DNA of 64,000 nucleotides from Tetragonia tetragonoides (Eukaryota > Streptophyta > Magnoliopsida > Caryophyllales > Aizoaceae), in the NCBI GenBank assembly GCA_038025085.1, contig CM076152.1, positions 37,823,501 through 37,887,500 of the forward strand. Reading direction: 5' to 3'. How positions within the stretch are numbered: position 1 is the first letter of the stretch; every line of letters starts with the position of its first letter. This document shows positions 24,640-37,451 of the stretch, piece by piece. Both the position numbers and the translations under genes were made by a program. The notes under the pieces are model-generated. The model worked only from the letters and a program-made list of their open reading frames with translations. It searched no databases and was not told the DNA's origin.

Positions 24640-25924
24640 TGGTTTGACTACAGGTTCATCTAAGTCATTTATGTCAAGACTAATTCTATTCATTCCGTTC
24701 ACACCGAATAAGTCCACTAATTTCTCCATTCACAATATTTCGATTTTTTTCCTCAACAAAAAAAAGGTGCGATAAATTGTGCCATTGCGGTGGCTATCGA
24801 GGCACATTTTCGAACTCTTCTTTTCAACTACAAATGCATATACTAACCGCACGTTGGTGGGTACAACTTACAAGACATAAAGACGAAGAATTGAACCTGT
24901 AATCTTGTATTATCCAACTACGAGTTTGGTACGAGTTTGACCATCTCTCTTGATGGTTGTTATGTTAAACCAATTCGACTCGAGTGTTTCGTTACTAGCA
25001 ATCATTCCCCACTTGAGAAATATGCGAATATACCCATAAGCATTCGAATATTATTGTGAGTGATGAACCTCAAATCAGCAAATTGAAACACACAAACTAT
25101 AGGTTATACCCAAAAACAGAGCTGATCCCTCCCTCATTGGCAAATTGCTTGACTATTCCGCTTTGGATCATCATCATTTTCTCTTGGCCATCCAGAATTC
25201 TTCATAGGTAAAATGGCTTGACCCTAATTTGCTATCATTTCTTTGCCTCTTTTCTCATTCTGGGCTTTGTTTCTTCTTGTTCTTCTCTCTCTATTTGTTG
25301 TTGTAATTATTGGTTGATCAATCTTGCTAGAAAAAAGCTATAAAAGCTGTTGGGTCTTCGTCTCTTTGATTTATGCATGTAAATTGTGATGGGGGTTGTT
25401 TATACCATGTTAAATTGCATGCTTTTGACTGTTTGTTAGTTCATATTTTGATGCACTTTAAATTGGTACCGCTCTCAATTTGGGATGAACCAGATTATAG
25501 GGAGTTTACCATATAAGTGGCTATGCATTGGTGAGTATATGAATTTGCAATATCTTGCATTTTTGTGGAATTGGCTTTCTGTGAATGTATAGCAAAAATA
25601 TAAACCATCTCACATTGGTTCCAAGCACCATTTGTTGCTTTTGTTAACCTAAATTTTTATCCTTTTGTTTCATCTCTGATTGCACAACATGATGGTTTGC
25701 AACATCAAGTATTCAAGTTCTATTCTTTCCAAAGGGATTGCTTCACTTCGTCCGGTACGCTTCTTTATCTTAGGCATTTGTTTTGGGGTTTTCATGTTGT
25801 TTTGTATGAGTTGTATTGTCTGTGTATTGATGATGGAATTCTAATAAAGACATGTTGTCATAGATTGAGGTTGATATCTCTTAGGACTTTGAATCTATGT
25901 ACCTGGTTGAGAATCATATTGATG
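24640..25924. other. intergenic region between amylase copy 2 and the GH31 gene
   Basis: No strong coding signal. A plus-strand reading frame from an ATG at 25689 gives about 51 residues with one hydrophobic segment (FFILGICFGVFMLFCM...) and could be a gene remnant; I would not call it a gene. The last part is probably the 3' UTR of the minus-strand glycosidase. Confidence 0.4.
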
Positions 25925-28900
25925 TCATAAAATGTTTAATTCCTTCAAATTCTGGAGGAAAGTTTCACCAACAATAGATCCAGACTTGACAAAAACTGCT
26001 GGATGACCTAAAGGAGCTTCTATCCTAGCTTCAGCTCCAGTGATGTTATACTCCTTGCCTGTCCAAACATGTATCCAAGAACAGCTTTCTCCTAGTGGGA
26101 AATAAACCTTTGCATCCCTTTTGCCTTTGTCGACAACAGGTGCCACTAGGATTTCTGATCCAACTAAGAACTGTTGGTACGTCAGTTTGTGCACGTATTC
26201 GTCTTGTGGGTAGTGAAGGAATAAGTGACGGCAAACTGGCAAGCCCTTAAGGGAAGCTTCCTGCTTCGAATAAAGAGTTCAGAGAAATTAGAGAATGATA
26301 TGTTGAAATCTGCAGCATGATATGAATCTATGATCAATTCTAAGTTTGTGTAGAACATTCGGTGTTAAATTGATCGTTACCTTTACAAGCTGGATTCTGT
26401 AAAATGTCCAAGCCTTATACACCTTTGCCAAGCGGGCAAAATGTGATAATGTGTTGTGATTAGAGTAGAATTGGCTGTTGCAGGATGGTTTGTTTCCCTG
26501 TTTGTAGAAGACAAATATAGGTTAATAAAATAACAGAGGTAATTTCAAACAGGCAAATAGAATGTCCTTTTGACAGGTGATTTAAGGGTTATGATATGTG
26601 TAGACTCCTTGCTTATTTTGCACAAGGATTTAATTTTGCAGCCTGTTGGAACTCACTTGCCATCCTCAACTTATTTTTAAGCTATAACAGTGATCATTCT
26701 CTTAGATGGTATGACAATATGGATGAGGGAGCATCATGACGAATCATCCGTGCAGCTACTTACTTCATGGGTTCTGAATATTGCAGTGAAAGCACTTAGT
26801 TCCATCCATCGCAGAAGCAGCTCTTCGGTTCTATGATACTTGATTAGAGGTAAATTGACTGCACAGTAGCCCCCAGTATCACTGTGGTTAAGAGCATAAC
26901 CTGAAATTCCGCTACTGAGCAAGCCAACCACAGCGCTTTTAATCCCATCGTTTGTTTGCCAACTAACCATTTGGTCACCTTCCCAGAACAGCATTGCCCA
27001 TTTCGGACTGTCCCTGAAACCAGCTCTCATAAAGAAAACCAAAGCTTCTTCAGGATCTTCCTTTTCCTTGCCAGTGCACGTACCTTTCCATTCTTCCACA
27101 AATTCCCTGTTTAGCTGGGCCCACAACTCTGGGTATCTATTGTGTGCAGTAATAGGATCCTCACCTGAATAATCAGTGTGTTAGTGTTCTGAAAGCAATG
27201 TTTTGGATTTAAAGCGAAGCACAGAATTCTACTCATCTTGTTTAAGTTGGTATTTGGTAATGTTCGAATTGACAAAGGAAATTTTTCGTGAAGTGACCCT
27301 CCCAGATTTCAGAAGTAATAAAACTGTGAAAGTGACAACTGTCAACAAAACCAACAGCACAACCCAGTGTTCCTGCAGAGGGAAAGGATGCTATCTACAT
27401 ATAACCTTAGCATATTAGGGATAATGGAAAGAAAGGAAGTCTATCATATTGGTGTTTAAAGAGAACACTTTTGGATGTAGGCAATCTCCTAATGTTCTTG
27501 CTCAAATATGGTTTCATGCGGTATCTGTATTCAATGCTTAGTTTATGTTTACCTTTGGAAAATAAACTAGTTTCGGGTGTTCCAAAGAAATTCAGCTGTG
27601 GGAAATAGTATCCATTTTACTCTTGGCCTCCCATGGAGGGCTTTGAATGGTTTTCCCCACTTCATCAAACTTATTGAAAGTGGACATTAATTTTGAGACA
27701 AAGGAAGCAATAAACTTGCATCAACATGCATAATGCACTAGCTGTGTTATATAAAGGAAGTGAAGGCAAACAATCAATTTACTTATTTTTCTAGTACAGT
27801 ATTAGTTGGAGGGAAAAGGAAGTGCAGGGGCCTAATGTATAAGTATGCTAGCGTACCTGAATAAAGGGTAGCATCAACTGGTAATCCCTCACCAAAATCA
27901 GCCATCCATCCCCTGACACCATCATCCACCATTTCTTTTAAGATCTTCTTGAACCATACTGTGGTATCTGGGTGTGTTAAATCTAGCATCCCCACATCAA
28001 AGGCTGTATTGGGAATCATGTATGGCTCTCCATTTTTGTCTTTCACTAGGATGTCCAACTTTTTTGCCTCCTCATATAAGTCTCTTCTTCTGTTAGGTTT
28101 CTGCTCAGTCTGCAACAACATCATTTAGCAAATTAATACTTGCACATAGAAGATTTGGTAGCTATCTGGTGATCATCGAAGAAGTCATGTAGAAGCATCT
28201 ACATCTTATAACAAGTACTTACTGGAGCTAGACAAGGATTGCAATAAGTCATCACTTTTACGTGGTGGATGCCGAGATCTTTAACTAGTTGCTGCCATCC
28301 TTTATAACGCACTGTGTCTACCTCCCAGTTCCACCAAAGTTGTGATCCAACTAGTGTTTCTCTTTGGCCTACCCAATCCTGTGATGCAATATATTTCTGT
28401 TAAGTCCTGTGTATTAAGGCATAGAAGCAAGAATGACTTGCTTATCTGAAATCCTCTTTTCAAATGTGTTTAAGGTAAATTGTGGTTCTTAATTCTATCT
28501 TCTAGCAGTTTATATTTACACAACGATTATGAAAGTAAGTGTTTACTTATTTCTCCCTTGTTTCCTCTTTCTATGCAGTTCTTAATATGTAAAAAGTACC
28601 TGCAACCAGAATGACGAAATGGGAACATCGTAAGTCTTTAGTATGTCCCATGTATCTCTTACTGCCTCAGTGCCACCCTGCATTCCAACCACAGCCCCTG
28701 ATATGATCCAATGAGGAAGCTCAGGAGGTCTACCAATAGTTCCTGTGAAGTTCTCAATGAGCTCAGTAGGTGAGTTCCCATGCAATATTGTTCCCTCGAC
28801 AAAATTTCCATGTACCTAGCAAGTGTAAACAAGTCATGTAATTAGACCCTGAAACTCATAGGTAACAATATCTTAGTATGCTGATGTTACGACAAATTTT

Positions 28901-30487
28901 GCCGTTTATTCGCTCATATTGCAGGCTACAGCATTCAACTTTTAGCACTCTTTACCTGAATTTGAACCCTGTCTTCCATTGTTAGATCAAAGATGGTATA
29001 GTTGTATCCTTCTAGGTAAAGAGACCTCATCTTAGATGTCATATAGAAAGGAGACGGAGCATATGTTGTACTCCAGTCACCTGCTGCCCTGCCAGCAGAC
29101 ATTAAATTGTTAGTACTCCATAACAAATTATAAGGGTATATTTAAGTAGGAGTATTTATTATGTCCGAAAGTAATCTCACTTTTTATTCTAAATCCATAT
29201 ACCATGACAAGAAAACCCTCTTCTTCATTTTCTTCCTTTTTTTAACTATATGTAATGATTTTAAAGCCGTTAGGTTGTGTACTTGTGTGCCCTTTTTTAT
29301 AGAGCACGTGAGGGAACGATGTGGGTTTCCTTAGTTCACAGTTTATGAAGATGGGTATACTGTATACAGCTTACCAGACATCTGTGCAGTTGTTATAGTA
29401 TAATTAAGTTAATGGAGCTTTCATGGATAAGATAAGAGTTGGAATGGGAAATGGATATAGATGGATGGAAATTGGAAAGTGTCACAATCAGTCTCTACCT
29501 GTAGCTAACCAAATTGATTGCTAGAGTTATTGGTTGATCTCCTCTTCCAATTCCTTGCTCTTGAACAAAAATGGGGACCCTTTTGCCTTTGAAATCCATA
29601 TGAGAAAATTGTTCACCAAAACCATAAAATTTCTCATCTCCATCACTACAATAAGTCATGCATATTCTGTTAAACTCCAGAGTTTTTGTAAACAGGTTTT
29701 CCTTGCTCTCATCATCCACAGATGAGATTGGCCTTGATGGGAACCAGCTGAGTCCAAACCGCCATCTCCGAAATCGGCCTACTCTTTGGTGTGAACTTTT
29801 TGGTTTAGGGTTATGAAACTCAAAGTTTGGTTTACTAAGCTTCACTTTGAACCCAATTTGATGATCATCCTTCTCATAAAAGAGAACCCAATACTTAGCA
29901 GAACAAACAGGAGAAGAAGCATCAAGAACCAATCTTTCTGGAACCCCAGATGATTTCTGAGCCCTCTTTCTCTTCCTCCTCATGTTAAACACCCATCCTG
30001 TTACTAACAAACCAGGGGATTTGGATTTAACATCCTTTAAAGCTTGTTTAAGCTCTAACCCAATATACCCAGATGGAAATTTTTGATCTTGACCCTCTAA
30101 ACTCTGATCAAAATCATTAATCACTCTTATATCTTCAATGCTTTGATGATTACATACTAAATGGATTTTCCTATCTTGTATAACAAATGACCCTCTGCTT
30201 TCTTCAATTTCTGTTTCAGCCAATGCTGCAGAGACAAATGCCTGGCCAGGAATTGTAGACCAGATGGATCTTTGGGGCTGAGAAAGATGAGAAATTGAGA
30301 AACACCCACCATTAATGGAGCTCCAAAGAAGTTGGAAATGGCTACCAATGGAGTAAACATGGTGAGAAAGGAGTGTATGGGGATTGAAAGAGAGGTTGCC
30401 TTGGATGAGAGAGAGAGATTTTGGGGCTGAAGGGAAAGGGTTGTTAAGGTGGTTGTGGTGCTTCTTGGTTATTTTAAGGGTTGCCAT
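25925..30487 (-). CDS. glycoside hydrolase family 31, sulfoquinovosidase (YihQ)-like
   Basis: Retaining alpha-glycosidase. Exons on the minus strand: 30487-29499, 29088-28956, 28815-28600, 28378-28223, 28109-27857, 27164-26764, 26497-26381, 26260-25925; they join in phase to 866 residues. The C-terminal 600 residues follow bacterial YihQ block by block: FYGFGEQFSHMDFKGK, GRPPELPHW, GMQGGTE, FWLQDWVGQRE, then GWMADFGEGLP with the nucleophile at about Asp569 and NHSDTGGY with the acid/base at about Asp678. At the position of the sulfonate-binding Arg301 of E. coli YihQ the plant has Gln (about residue 459), while the partner Trp304 is kept (about 462). The sulfolipid-sugar substrate is therefore uncertain; it may cleave another alpha-glycoside. 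The roughly 200 residue N-terminal extension is beta-rich and lacks a clear signal peptide. The gene looks intact. Confidence 0.9.
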
Positions 30488-30549
30488 GTTTGATTTGAGT
30501 AGAAAAAATGGGAAGATTGTTGAATTTGACCCTCTTTGAATCTTGGTGG

Positions 30550-30559
30550 TATATATATA
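30550..30559 (-). promoter_or_regulatory. TATA box of the GH31 gene
   Basis: An alternating TATATATATA run on the minus strand lies about 65 bases upstream of the ATG at 30487, a normal distance for a short plant leader. Confidence 0.6.
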
Positions 30560-30816
30560 GATTCAGAAAAGTAGGTATTGGGTTGCATCTAGACCATCCA
30601 TTGGTGAGTGTTCTCATTTGAGATTCTTATTGACTGTAACAAAAGTAGTAAAATTGTATCCAACTTGGGAGGATTGAGAAAGTCCAATCAGGCAGGTCTA
30701 AATCTTTTGTTTTGACTTTTTGCTTGGGAACTAGACAGCATGGATGGCAACCGACATCCTCTCTTAAATATCAATGCGTATTTATGGAATTAATGGATAA
30801 TAAATTACATGATTAG

Positions 30817-30949
30817 GATTGAGGTAGGAGTAGAGATGGCAATCACCTCACTTAAATTCGAGGAAGATTTGGGTTCAAATCCTATTATTACTCACCTACT
30901 GAGGGATTTATCCCCTCTCCCCCCTCCTAGGTGGAGCCTCCTTACCAAA
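30817..30949 (+). mobile_element. short SINE with a perfect target-site duplication
   Basis: A 133 bp insert lies between two perfect copies of AAATTACATGATTAG (30802-30816 and 30950-30964). It contains a Pol III box B, GGTTCAAATCC (30872-30882), in a tRNA-like head; box A is weak. The 3' part has GTGGAGCCTCC and ends in a short A run. Confidence 0.75.
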
Positions 30950-30964
30950 AAATTACATGATTAG

Positions 30965-33268
30965 TAACCTCTTTTTTTTAATAGATAAAGCACATATTCG
31001 AATAGATTTGAAACCTCAATCTTACAGTTGAAGGATGACGCTCCCACATAGAAGCATCACTTGATTCCTGTTTTTGTTTTAGTTCTAGATAAACTCATCG
31101 GACAAGCTCTATGTCAGTTGGAGGAAAATCGCGGAACAAGTATCATATATGACAATTGCTTAGAGTTTCCTGGAAGTTGTTCTGAAAAACATGTGCTAAG
31201 AATGTGTGTAAGAGTCTAGGTCTCAGTTGTACTCCCGGTTCTAATTACACAAAGATCTCCTTATACAGTTATACTCCACCAAAGTGGTCATGGACTATTC
31301 TTTCTATTTCGATGTACTTCATGGAAATAGGAAGCTTAGAAAGATCTTAATTTTGGCAAATGGCTAACAAATATATATGAGGGAAAAGTAATGAAGTTGG
31401 ACGATTTCTACCATATTTGGCTTTTAAAGTGATCGTGCGTGAACAGGTCTTAATAGTTTAATCACATTTCACCAAGTATATCAATATGGGACCAGGTTTG
31501 ACAACCCTTATATAATATTTTATTTATTTAATAAACACAACAAACTGTTTTTTTATTTAAATGTTGGACCAATGAGCAATATGGATGATATATTTGTCAA
31601 AAGATAAAAATAAAAATAAATAAGGATGATATGGGCAATCAGCCGGTAAGATCTCTGAAATTTCGTACTCTAGTGTATTTTAAAGATTTCAGTTTCGAGC
31701 ATCTTAAGCTTAACCATTAACTTAAGGCGGACGATATTAGTCTTATACCCATGTCATCTAGAAAAAGATTGACTTTCTTGGTTCGACTAACCAAGTAATC
31801 ACTAGGATGGTACCTATATCACGGGTGAGGACAGGAACCACAGAGGTGCAGTTCTTACAATCTCACCATTGGATTAATCTCCCTCTTTTTTAGGTTATTG
31901 GATTGCAGAGGAATTTAGAGGATTGGAGGAGAGAGAGATATAGAGAAGAGAAGACTGGTCAAGTGACGATCTGAACTCCTATATCACCGACTTTGTCCAC
32001 ACTCCGAACACATATCCCGAACCATAATTAATGACTAATGAGGATATAGCATTGGTGGGGTTTACCTAAGCTTTGGCCGTCAAAAATGAACATTATAAAT
32101 TTCAATGAAAAAGAATAAATTCAACAATCAAGAAATATGTCCAAATTAGACGAGCAAAGAGTATGTAACATAACTGTATTTGAAGTTTTGAACCTAGCCA
32201 TATAACTTGGCTATATTCCACCTTGAATCTGGGTCTATGAATGAAGTCAAGAAGCAGGGATGATTCAAACCTTTATTTCACGCAGAGAAAAATTGTTATT
32301 CATGATTTCATTCTTAACCTTTTTTGTATGCCCTTTCCCATGAAGACATGGACGAATGTAGCCCTGTTTCAAGTATACGGTTCATCCGTACAAGCTAATA
32401 GCAATGCTGGACCAATGCACAATGGAATATTACTCGTAACGAGATATAGCAAACCATTTCCATCAATCATGATATATATTTGCATCTATTACAATAGCAT
32501 GGGATGGGTAGCGTAGTTGCGCACTCCGTACTTCTAGTGAAGACGCCTTCTCTCCTAGAGGCATAATTACCATCTCAAAAGTATTAGGAATATAGATAAA
32601 CAAATGCCTTGCACAATATCTTGCACCACGCATGGAATCCCTGGTAAGTGTGGTAACAATTACTCCATCCAGTACATTTTGATAAGCTGTAAGAAACAAC
32701 TAATGCTAGTAAAACTCATCTTCAATGTAACATGATTCACCCACAGAACAAGAAATAAAATTACTGGTGAGCCCTTCTTCGCAAAAGAGAAGAATGTGTA
32801 GAGTCGTGGGCAAACGGATCCTCAGATCTGTCTAGTATTAAAAGAATTTAACAGGTTTGAATTTCTCTCTGGTGCAAACAGGACTAGAAATTTTTCTCTG
32901 AATCTGATCTAGTACATTTTCTTAATATCATAAAAATCAAAACATTTGCCTCCCTAGACCATAATATGCGTTGCAATATATTCATATTGAAGACTGACTG
33001 CATGGAATGTCTTATACTTAAAAAACAAAATGGGGAACGGGGTGGAGGGCAGAACCTCAGACTTCCTGCACAGCAAGATCATGTTCCCTTCCTCCAAGTC
33101 CACTCTAAGCCTCGCAGAACATCCAAACAGAAAAGATAATGTAAATGATTTTGTGTTGCATATAGATTAGTTACCAACTTCATGTATGTCCTTCAAAGGA
33201 AGCAATTATTCCCTTGTGCAACTCTCCTTGAAAATTACAACTGCAGCCGAGTCATGTCATGGAAATCT
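30965..33268. other. intergenic region between GH31 and PPR genes
   Basis: AT-rich, no gene supported. A minus-strand frame at 32463-32699 (78 codons) matches no family I know. A weak SINE-like stretch with box-like motifs lies at 31625-31750 but lacks flanking duplications. The end, about 33000-33268, is probably the 3' UTR of the PPR gene. Confidence 0.4.
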
Positions 33269-36200
33269 TTAATCAAGCAAATCTGATACAGCAGTCTTCT
33301 TGAATGCATCAACCTGAGACAACTGCATAGCCAATCCTTTATTCGGGAATACGTTATCTGCCTTCATTCGCTCTCTAATCCCGTACGCTGGGGCGTTAGC
33401 GTTTATGTACGCTTGGAGGAGCGCGTGGAATGGCCTCGCACGGGCAACATACCCAGCCTGTCTCATCCTTAGGAACATCTTCTCAGTGTTATGGATATCA
33501 CCCCTTCTAGCATAATTGTCCATGATAGTCATAAAAGTGCTGAACAACGGCTTCTGTGGATTCTGCTGTGTTGCTTTCTGCAATACTGAGTCTGCTTTCT
33601 CCACTTCTCCAGCATCCACATAGAGCTTCACAAGCGCATCCCAAGTATAAGGCCCAATGTGGCAACCACTTTCACCCATTCGTTTCAGTAGCTCTTTTCC
33701 CTTATTCAGCATTTTGTTGTCTGCATAAACTTTCAACATGGTAGAATAATGCCTTGAAGTAAGCTTCTTTTGTGCAATTGTATTAAAGATAGCTTCAGCC
33801 TTTTCTACTTTCTTCAGTTTTCCCCAGGCTCCCACGGCAGCCAGGTATTCCTGTGGTCGAGGTTTTGACTTGCAAACTTTCCAAACTCTTTCAACATCAT
33901 CAGCCCTGCCAAGATCTGCATAAATTGGGAGCAAAACCTGGCACACCCAACGGTTAGCCTTCAAATCGCTCCCTTCCATCTCCTGCAGAATTGCCTCAGC
34001 TTTTTCTTTGAGTCCAGCCGAGGCATAATGCCTTGCCAAAGTGGCTTGCATACGGGTGTTGGGTTTGATGCCTTCGGCCTTCATTGTTTCAACAATTTGA
34101 TCCATTCCAACCATGTCATTTGCTTGGCCTTTAGTGTCTATCAAGAGTTGGTAAGTAAAAAGAGTGGGCTTTATATCCTCTTTTTCCATCATTAAAAGCA
34201 CATCAGCAATTTTTTTCTTATCAGTTCTCTTGTAAAGAAGCAAAAGTTGATTGCATGTAAAGGACGTCATCGGGAGCTCTAAGTCCTTCATTTTATTATA
34301 GACCTCTTCAGATTTCTTCACATTGGTGGCAGAGACACAGTTGGCTAGCAAACTTCTGTACACCAACTCCTTTCTGTAAGATTCCGGGATCTTATCAATA
34401 TAGTTCTCTGCCTTATGAAGACCACGCACCTTTGCAAGCAAATCAACCCTGGATGCATAATCTCGCTCCACAAAATCCATCCCCTTATTTGTTTCCAGCC
34501 ACTCTGACAGCTGAGTAACAAAAGAGACAGAGCAGTAGTTAATGATGATATTACCACTGTACAATTATATATTACTATATTCTGAATTAAAAAAACATAC
34601 AAAGCAGACAAGACTTTCAAATCAATTATCTCCTCTTTTCTTGCCAGTAGACTCTAATAGTTGTAGACTAAAAATAATAGAATTGCCACTTAGACATCTT
34701 GATTCTTGAACAATACCAACGAACAAAATTAGACAAAATAATGAGCTAGATAGCATTCAATATGCAAATATAACAAACTTTAGGAATAAACTATTGTGAA
34801 AAGGGAGGCATTGAAGAAACAATGTGGGAGTCCACAGGCAAAATCTCAAAGTAAGGTTTAAAGTAAAAGCACCTGCAAGGCCTTCCCAAATAGCTTCAGC
34901 CTGCGGAGGCGCAGCAAAGCTTCATATATCTCAGTGCGGCTCAAATCCTTCCCATCAGCAACATACTTATCAAGAGCATCAGAAAGAGAGGGACCGGGCT
35001 CGTCCAAAATCAACTTGCAAAGAGCTGAGTCAGGCTTTTGCTTCTTCAATGCTCCCTCATCGGAAGGATCTCCCACCAGCTCAGTTTCTAGAGCATCTTC
35101 AAGATTCTCCTCATCACCAGGTGAATCAGACTCAGAATCAGAATCAGATGTAGTAGTATCATCTTCTACATCACCTCCTTCAGTTGTCTCAGAGACTTCA
35201 GATGTTTCAAGCTCAGAAAATCCATCATCCAATTCATTCTCTTCTTCTCCACCACTCTTAGCACCAGCCTGTGACGATAGACTTCGATATCCAACAGAAA
35301 ACTGGTTTGGTACGTGAGATGCACAATGGCAGCCCTTAGTTGTTAAACATCTATGAAGAGTGGGATCCTTGGAGCTACTCGACTTCTCGTCCTTTTGGCT
35401 GTTGAGAGGTCCAAGTCCAGCACAAACTCGAACAGCTGCTAAGTTTAAACCTTGGGCTCTGATAATATCATGTAAACCATAAAACTTATAATGAGTAAAA
35501 GCTATCTTCATGGAAATAATCTTCATTGTTCAAAAAATAAATAAAAAATACATAAATGATAGAGGCAATAATACAAGTCAATGTCTCAATAACTAGAAAG
35601 TCATTGCATCTATGGAACCCAACCCACTGCATGATGCCCCGTCCCTCCCTCCCTCTAGCCAAGCAATGAGCCAAATGTCAAGCTAAACTTATAAAGAGCA
35701 ACTTTCATAAACACTTGCAACAGCTGAACACTATATATTAACATTTTTACATAGAAACAGAAGGCCAAGCCACAACATTCTAAACCCACACCCTCAAGAC
35801 TAGATAGTAAATAAATAAATAAATAAATAAAAACAATATTAGGGGTTGATAATATAACTACAATGGTGAGATATCAAACTATCCATGGAAAGAACACAGA
35901 AAAATTGCATATAAGGAAGGCGTTCCCGACTGTATAATTCCCTCCAGTCAATGCACTGATGCTTGTAATTTGTAAACCATGTTGAAAATCAGGAAAATTT
36001 TCCACCATGTAATAATTATCAGTAAGAACACAATCCCAGATAAAGGGCGAAATATTAATTAACAAATAAATAAAGGGCTATGCATTAAAATTCAACAAAA
36101 AAAATTTGCAATATCACAAATGGACTCACTGAACCTAATAGTATTAGTCCAAATGATCCCTTCTCTCCCAAAACAATGGGTTCATTTCATAACATAAAAT

Positions 36201-36522
36201 ATCCCCAAAATGACAGAAAGATTCATTCTTTCCAACATGATTATTATTATTCGACTCAAATTGTTTATTACATCTCAAGGTGCCCACTAAATCATAGCTA
36301 AATACAACCCAACTTATCGAGCTAATCACTAATACCCATTTCCCAGCTACAACAATCAATTGAAATGTTGATTAAAAAGATCCTCAAATTTCTTCAAGAA
36401 TATAAAATAATCTCCAAAAACAGCTGGTAAGTGAGAACTGAGACAAATCAACAAGTAGAAAATGAGAGTTTGAGAGAGATTTACCTAATAGAAGTAGTAG
36501 AAGCACGACGAAGAGCCCACAT
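33269..36522 (-). CDS. P-class pentatricopeptide repeat protein (At1g80270/PPR596-like)
   Basis: RNA-binding protein of plant organelles. Three minus-strand exons, 36522-36485, 35458-34873 and 34510-33269, join in phase to 621 residues. The N-terminus MWALRRAS is the start shared by the Arabidopsis At1g80270 group and looks like a mitochondrial presequence. Residues about 80-150 are acidic and Ser-rich (SDSDSESD). Tandem degenerate 35-residue helical repeats follow, for example TCNQLLLLYKRTDKKKIADVLLMMEKEDIKPTLF (about 250 on) and TWDALVKLYVDAGEVEKADSVL. There is no E, DYW or SMR domain, so it is P-class: likely RNA stability or processing rather than base editing. The first exon is only 38 bases and is followed by a 1026 base intron. 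No breaks seen. Confidence 0.9.
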
Positions 36523-37044
36523 GTTGGAAGCTCTCAGCTAATCAAAGGGAAATGGTGAGTGTGTGAGAAAAACAACGAAATGAGAAACAGAGAGGGAAAT
36601 GAGAAGAGAGATAAACCCTAGCAAGATGGGAATTGCAGGTACAAAACCCGTTAAACCCTAATAAACTCTTTCAAGTGCTTCATCAAAAAAATAAAAAATA
36701 AAAACTCTTTCAAGTGAGAGGAGATTCCCCACAAAAGCTTGAAAAATAAACTATTACCCAATAGTAAGCCTCATCAAAAACTATTTCCCAAACTAAGGTT
36801 GGGCAATTTTTTAGTAAATTATAAAACATACCTAATAGTGTTAGAAAATTACATTTCTTATCCAAAACTATTAAAGTTCTTTTATTTTATCACCTAGCTT
36901 ATCCGTATTAATTTAAGCAACCTTTTTAATGGGATAATCCCCAGTAAAAATGCGATTAGAAGTGTTTAAGTATCACTAAGTACATTTAGGTATAACGTAG
37001 TGTTTATCTCTCTATAGTTATTCGTTTTATCTCTGTTAAAATTT

Positions 37045-37058
37045 TGGTATCAGAGCCA
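37045..37058 (+). promoter_or_regulatory. pararetroviral primer binding site for initiator tRNA-Met
   Basis: TGGTATCAGAGCCA, complementary to the 3' end of plant initiator tRNA-Met, is the standard start site for minus-strand DNA synthesis in Caulimoviridae. It lies about 100 bases before the first viral ORF. Confidence 0.9.
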
Positions 37059-37067
37059 AGTAGATAA

Positions 37068-37451
37068 AATCTGGATTCTTCAAGTAGTCGTAAGTTTCCA
37101 ACTTACCCTCATATAGTACATAGTCAAGAAGGATCTAATAATTTGGCTCCACACTTAAATTATATAACAGATTCTCTATTAGAAGTTAAGCAAGAAATCG
37201 AAAAAATCAAAGTAGAATTTAAAGCCTTTAAAAAGTTAATTAACACTATACACCTAAGTTTAGTAAACGAAATTAGACATAATAATAAAATAAAGCAAGG
37301 GAAGAACGGTAACACTTCTGCATCTTTTATATATCCATATCCTTCTACAAATAATAACAAAAAATCATTCCTAATAGCCGACCTACCAATAGAACTAGAA
37401 AGCTCGGAAGACGAAAACGATGGAGAATTATCAGAAGTACAACATGACTAA
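37068..37451 (+). pseudogene. small pararetroviral ORF with coiled coil, no ATG start
   Basis: The frame is open from 37068 to the stop at 37449-37451 but contains no ATG near its start; the first plausible initiation codon is TTG at 37143. About 100 residues follow: a helical heptad-rich part (LLEVKQEIEKIKVEFKAFKK) and an acidic end. It overlaps the start of the next ORF, whose second ATG (37444) overlaps this stop. Size, position and coiled coil recall the virion-associated or small first ORFs of Caulimoviridae, some of which use non-AUG starts. Loss of an original ATG by mutation is equally possible. Confidence 0.5.

Noticed and set aside
31625..31750. possible SINE with box-like motifs
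   Set aside because: Box A and box B are poor and no flanking duplication is visible.
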